Shown here: positions 30,928-34,568 of the stretch, in pieces
How positions within the stretch are numbered: position 1 is the stretch's first letter
Layout: the number at the start of each line of letters is the position of its first letter
Assembly: GCF_030145185.1 (NCBI RefSeq)
Contig: NZ_JAQYWB010000062.1
Coordinates: 1 to 34,568, forward strand
Reading direction: 5' to 3'
Origin: Desulfoluna sp.
GTDB taxonomy: Bacteria > Desulfobacterota > Desulfobacteria > Desulfobacterales > Desulfolunaceae
DNA: 34,568 bases
Position numbers and translations under genes: made by a program
Notes under the pieces: model-generated
Database searches by the model: none
What the model was told of the DNA's origin: nothing
The model's input: the letters and a program-made list of their open reading frames with translations, nothing else

Positions 30928-31023
30928 GTAACTATTCAGTTTATGCCTCCGGCAACCTGCGTTCAAGGTGGCACACCTTGCCACCGGAGGCTTTTTGTTT
31001 GGTTTTTGGGGCTGAATAGTTAC
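30928..31023. mobile_element. 96-bp MITE-like element, IS66-type ends
   Basis: Terminal repeats GTAACTATTCAG (30928-30939) and CTGAATAGTTAC (31012-31023) are perfect 12-bp inverses. An 8-bp direct repeat GTTTCAGG flanks both sides (30920-30927 and 31024-31031), as a target-site duplication would. GTAA ends with 8-bp duplications are the hallmark of IS66-family elements, so this is probably a non-autonomous relative; no transposase is encoded. Inside, GCCTCCGG and CCGGAGGC form an 8-bp stem over an AAGGTG/CACCTT hairpin, followed by TTTTT on the plus strand, terminator-like. The right end supplies the present TAA stop of the RND gene. A decayed relative is at 4375-4450. Confidence 0.75.
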
Positions 31024-34000
31024 GTTTCAGGACTCTCTTCCAGGGCGTGCACCGGGATCCGAAAGAAAAGGACATAAAGCACCGGCACCATCCCAAGGGT
31101 GATGGTCGTGGCAAAGATCAGGCCGAAAATAATGGACACAGCCATGGGCTCGAACATGGGACCCCCGCCCACCCAGAGGGGAATCAACCCGCCTGCGGTG
31201 GTCAGGGTGGTCAGCAGGATAGGGCGAAGCCGCCTTTGCGTGGCCACCACCACAGCCTCAAGAGGCTCCAGTCCGTTATCATCGATTTCAATGCGGATAC
31301 GATCCAACAGCACGTTGGCATTATTAATAACGATACCGGACAGCGCCACCACCCCCAAAAGAGTCATAAACCCGAAATACGACCGGGCAATCAGCAGCCC
31401 CGCGGTCACACCGATCAGCCCCAGGGGGACGATACAGATCAAAAGAGCCGTCCGCCTCAGGGAGTTGAACTGCAGCACCAGGAGCAACATGATAAGCATC
31501 GCGGCAAAGGGGAGCTGATCGGCGATGGCCCGATTGGCTTTGGATGACTTTTCCGCCTCCCCGGCCACCTCGTAGCGATACCCCAGACCCCAGTCGCCGC
31601 TCTGAGCCGCCATCCAGTCCGAGATGTTCTCATTGATGGACAGGGCATTGTATCCCTCGTACAAATCGGCGTACACCTCCACCGTCCGAAGCCGGTCCCG
31701 GCGGATAATCTTTCCATTCTGCCAGTCTGTTTCCATGCGGGCCACCTGACTCAAGGGGACCGATTGCCCGGTACTTAAGCTATAGATTCGCAGGCCTTCC
31801 AATTTTTTAAAATCGTTTCGATCGGCCGCCACGGAGCGCACCACGATGGGAATGAGGTCATCATCCTCCCGGTACTGCCCCACCTGAATACCGCTTAAGG
31901 TCCCTTGAAGGGAAAGGGCGATATCCCGGCTGGTGATCCCGGCACGCCGGGCACGCTCCTGGTTCACCCGCACCACCAGCTTCCGGGTCCGACGTCCCCA
32001 GTCATCCCCCACAGCCCGGACCCCGGGCTCCTGCCGCAGGCGATTCTTCAAGCCATCCACCAGCCCAAAGAGCACCGACTCACGCTTGCCCGAAATCCGA
32101 ATGGCCACCGGATGATTCACCGGAGGCCCCACGGAGAGACGGGAGACCTTGGCCCGTACCTCGGGGAGGTCTTCGTCACAAAAGCGTTGAAGCCTTTCCA
32201 CCACCTCGGCCACCGCCTCAAAGGAGGTGGTGTTGATCACCAGATAGGCAAAGCTGCTCTCCGGAGGGTCCGGACGGTAGGAGAGAATATAACGGGGCGC
32301 CCCTTTGCCGATAAAACTGCCCCAGTTCACCACGCCTTCCCCGCCATCCGTCGTCATGAAATGCTCCGCGATAAAGGCTTCGATCCGTTTCACCATCGCC
32401 TCGGTGTGGGCAATATCCGACCCCGGCGGGGTCTCCACGGTGGCCGTAATGATGCTGCGATCAGAATCGGGCATGAATCGCTTGGGGACATACCGGAAGC
32501 CATACATGGCCACGACAAAGGCCAGGCACATGGACGCCACAAAAAGCCAGCGATAACGCAGCAGCCCCAGAAGCATCCGCCGATAACGGAGGTAAAAAAA
32601 GGCGTTGTATCCGGCGTCCTCCTCCTGGGTTTTGACATGCAGAAACCGGACACAAAACAGAGGAATCATCGTCAAGGCCAACACCCAGGAGCTGAGCAGG
32701 GTCAAGGTCAACACCTTGAACAGAGGCGCCGTATACTCCCCTGTCGAGGACTTGGCCATATAGATGGGCAAAAAGGCAAAGGAGGTGGTGAGGGAAGCCG
32801 TGAGCAGGGGCCGGGCCAATTCCTTTGCCGAGTTGACCGAGGCGTCCGCCACGCTCTGCCCCTCACGCACCTGCGTCATGATGGATTCGCTCATGACGAT
32901 GGCGTTGTCCACCAGAATCCCCAGGGAGATCAGAAGCGCCGCCAGGGAGACCTGATCGATCCCGATCCCCAGAAGCCCCATCAGCAGAAAGGCCATCAAA
33001 AGGGTCACGGGAATCAGGCTGGCCACCAGCAACCCCGTACGCAACCCGAGGCTCACCAGCATCACCAGACAGACAATGGCGATGCTCTGCATCAGGTTGG
33101 CCAGAAAGTTGCTGACGCTCTTGTGCACCCGCTCGGGCTGACACGCCAGATACTGAAAATCCACCCCAATGGGATAATGGCGCTCTACCCGCGTTTTAAA
33201 GGCAGCCATCGCCTTGCCCAGGGTGATAATATCCCCCCCCTCGGACATGGACACCGCCAGGGCCAGGGCGGGTACACCATTAAAATGCATCAGGTCCGAC
33301 GGCGGATCCTGGTACCCCCGGGTGACGGCCACCAGGTCCTTGAGATAGACCACCTCTTTTCGTCCCGGCACTGAAATCACCGTGTCGAAAATCTCCGACA
33401 CCGCCTCAAAATTGCCGGTGGGCTCCAGGTTAATACGCTCCTGGCCCGACTCCAAGGCCCCTCCGGGGATGATGATGTTGCGCTGGGAAAGCACCTGCTG
33501 CAGCATCAGCGGAGAGATGCCATACCGGGCAAGACGCGCCGAATTAAACTCTAAGAACACCTGCTCCTTCTGCGCCCCCAGGATCTCCACCTTGGCCACA
33601 TCTTCAATGCGAAGCAGCTCATCCCGGACCTCATCGGCCACCTCTTTGAGCTCTCGATAGGTGAAGCCCTCGCCGGTAAGGGCAAGAATCTGTCCAAAAA
33701 CATCCCCGAAGTCGTCGTTCACAAAAGGCCCCACCACGCCCTCGGGAAGATTGCGGGCCTCCTTGTCCACCTTGCGCCGCAGCTCGTCCCAAATAGGGCG
33801 CATGTTCTTGTACGTCTCATCGATGTTCACATAAATAATGGAGATCCCTGCGCGGGATTCGCTCTCCACATAATCGAGTTCAGAAATTTCCTGGATCACC
33901 TTCTCCAGGCGGTCCGTCACCAGCTGCTCCACCCGATCCGGGCTTGCCCCGGGAAAATAAGTGGTTACCATGGCGACCCGGACGATAAACCCGGGGTCCT

Positions 34001-34109
34001 CATCCTGGGGCAGGCGATGAAGGGTCACCCAGCCCCCCAGGACCACCATAACAATCATCACCAGGGTCACACGGTTCATCCGAATCGCCGCTTCGGTGAG
34101 ATGCATCAT
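31020..34109 (-). CDS. RND efflux transporter permease
   Basis: A 1029-residue HAE1/AcrB-type resistance-nodulation-division pump. It has the usual layout: TM1 at about 13-30, a large periplasmic loop, TM2-6 (about 340-490), a TM7 near 515-535, a second loop, and TM8-12 to the end. The proton-relay helix carries LGILVDNAIVMSES, with D401 but N402 in place of the second aspartate found in AcrB (the D407/D408 pair); this variant occurs in other RND branches. FxGA-type motif is TYFPGASPDRVEQ. Substrate is not predictable. It overlaps the adaptor gene by 4 bp (ATGA); AGGAGG lies 3 or 6 bases before two adjacent ATGs. The TAA stop comes from the inserted 96-bp element; without it the frame would end T-stop at the same residue. 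Confidence 0.92.
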   Translation of the reverse strand: MMHLTEAAIRMNRVTLVMIVMVVLGGWVTLHRLPQDEDPGFIVRVAMVTTYFPGASPDRVEQLVTDRLEKVIQEISELDYVESESRAGISIIYVNIDETYKNMRPIWDELRRKVDKEARNLPEGVVGPFVNDDFGDVFGQILALTGEGFTYRELKEVADEVRDELLRIEDVAKVEILGAQKEQVFLEFNSARLARYGISPLMLQQVLSQRNIIIPGGALESGQERINLEPTGNFEAVSEIFDTVISVPGRKEVVYLKDLVAVTRGYQDPPSDLMHFNGVPALALAVSMSEGGDIITLGKAMAAFKTRVERHYPIGVDFQYLACQPERVHKSVSNFLANLMQSIAIVCLVMLVSLGLRTGLLVASLIPVTLLMAFLLMGLLGIGIDQVSLAALLISLGILVDNAIVMSESIMTQVREGQSVADASVNSAKELARPLLTASLTTSFAFLPIYMAKSSTGEYTAPLFKVLTLTLLSSWVLALTMIPLFCVRFLHVKTQEEDAGYNAFFYLRYRRMLLGLLRYRWLFVASMCLAFVVAMYGFRYVPKRFMPDSDRSIITATVETPPGSDIAHTEAMVKRIEAFIAEHFMTTDGGEGVVNWGSFIGKGAPRYILSYRPDPPESSFAYLVINTTSFEAVAEVVERLQRFCDEDLPEVRAKVSRLSVGPPVNHPVAIRISGKRESVLFGLVDGLKNRLRQEPGVRAVGDDWGRRTRKLVVRVNQERARRAGITSRDIALSLQGTLSGIQVGQYREDDDLIPIVVRSVAADRNDFKKLEGLRIYSLSTGQSVPLSQVARMETDWQNGKIIRRDRLRTVEVYADLYEGYNALSINENISDWMAAQSGDWGLGYRYEVAGEAEKSSKANRAIADQLPFAAMLIMLLLVLQFNSLRRTALLICIVPLGLIGVTAGLLIARSYFGFMTLLGVVALSGIVINNANVLLDRIRIEIDDNGLEPLEAVVVATQRRLRPILLTTLTTAGGLIPLWVGGGPMFEPMAVSIIFGLIFATTITLGMVPVLYVLFFRIPVHALEESPET

Positions 34110-34568
34110 GGGGCCTCCTGCTCTTTAAAAAGCACCCGCATGCCCTCACTTAAACGACTCATGCCGGCCGTCACCACCCACTCCTCACCGGCCAGCCCGG
34201 AGAGGACCTCAAGCCCGCCTTCGGTCAGCGCGCCCACCGTAACGGGAACCCGCCTGATCGTCGCCTCCGCCTCGCCTTCCGGTTCGGCGACATACAAAAA
34301 GGCCCCCGAATCGTCGGCTCCCACCACATGGGAGGGGACCAGAAACCGTTCGCTCTGCACCCCGTCAAATCGGAAGGTCACCTCAGCCGCCATGCCCGGC
34401 AGCACCTTGATCGTCTCTTCAATCAGTCGAAGGGTCACGGGATAGGTGGCGGCAAACCCCGTGGCGGCCGTCCCCACCTTGTACACCACGGCCGAAAACC
34501 GTCTATCCGCTGTGGCGGCAAAACGAACCGCCACCCTCTGTCCCGTTTCAATGGCCGAAATCATCACC
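34106..34568 (-). CDS. RND efflux periplasmic adaptor (membrane fusion protein), partial
   Basis: The minus-strand frame enters from the right edge and ends at 34106, so only about the last 153 residues are present. They match the beta-barrel and membrane-proximal domains of HlyD/AcrA-type adaptors: VAVRFAATADRRFSAVV, ATYPVTLRLIEETIKVLPG, then MAAEVTFRFDG and FLVPSHVV, and a final GLEVLSGLAGEEWVVTAGM segment. The adaptor links the inner-membrane pump to an outer-membrane channel. Its stop overlaps the pump start (ATGA), giving a coupled operon, adaptor first. The N-terminus with its signal peptide and hairpin, and any outer-membrane factor gene, are beyond the window. Confidence 0.88.
   Translation of the reverse strand, partial: VMISAIETGQRVAVRFAATADRRFSAVVYKVGTAATGFAATYPVTLRLIEETIKVLPGMAAEVTFRFDGVQSERFLVPSHVVGADDSGAFLYVAEPEGEAEATIRRVPVTVGALTEGGLEVLSGLAGEEWVVTAGMSRLSEGMRVLFKEQEAP

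Noticed and set aside
31905-33374. 489-codon plus-strand frame inside the RND gene
   Set aside because: Antisense shadow of the pump; product is His/Gly/Pro-rich without domains.

Overview
The window looks like a chromosomal segment of a Gram-negative, GC-rich member of the Desulfobacterota (former Deltaproteobacteria). This is inferred from gene content: a 724-residue acetyl-CoA hydrolase/transferase, an MglA-type GTPase, a PilB/GspE-type ATPase, outer-membrane lipoprotein and RND efflux genes, a heptosyltransferase-like enzyme, and a recurring intergenic repeat with a TGCCTCCGGC core. No rRNA, tRNA or CRISPR array was seen. Both ends cut through genes: a receiver/GAF protein on the left and an RND adaptor on the right.

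Layout. 1-2500: partial response regulator (-) and an SF2 helicase (+). 2500-4510: Lrp/AsnC regulator overlapping lysA, with a palindromic operator pair in front and a strong bidirectional terminator behind. 4547-6721: CoA-transferase (-) with an inverted-repeat promoter. 7052-10802: minus-strand zinc-ribbon/acidic-repeat membrane protein, hpt, and a DnaJ-like cochaperone. 11033-14531: minus-strand mnmG-fetA-fetB with a possible small leader ORF. 14586-15530: radical SAM protein (+). 15531-17270: an AT-rich glycosyltransferase (-) lying between two large inverted repeats. 17271-20473: nadE (-), two tiny membrane proteins (+), plsC (-). 20648-24202: ribbon-helix-helix protein (-) with iterated upstream motifs, FlgO-like lipoprotein (+), MazG-like pyrophosphohydrolase (-), U32/TrhP protein (+).

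The most unusual part is 24472-29551, a tight four-gene plus-strand operon: a stand-alone receiver protein, an MglA-like small GTPase, a soluble histidine kinase, and a receiver domain fused to a complete PilB/GspE-type secretion ATPase ending in two zinc ribbons. The kinase and ATPase genes overlap by 4 bp. Together they look like a phosphorelay that acts directly on a pilus or secretion motor, with a polarity GTPase in the same unit. A membrane GGDEF enzyme is encoded convergently at 29621-30727.

A 96-bp non-coding element (30928-31023) has perfect 12-bp terminal inverted repeats starting GTAA and an 8-bp direct repeat on each side. These are the hallmarks of an IS66-type MITE. It sits exactly at the end of the RND pump gene, supplies its present stop codon, and abuts the -35 box of the GGDEF gene. 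A decayed relative follows lysA (4375-4450).
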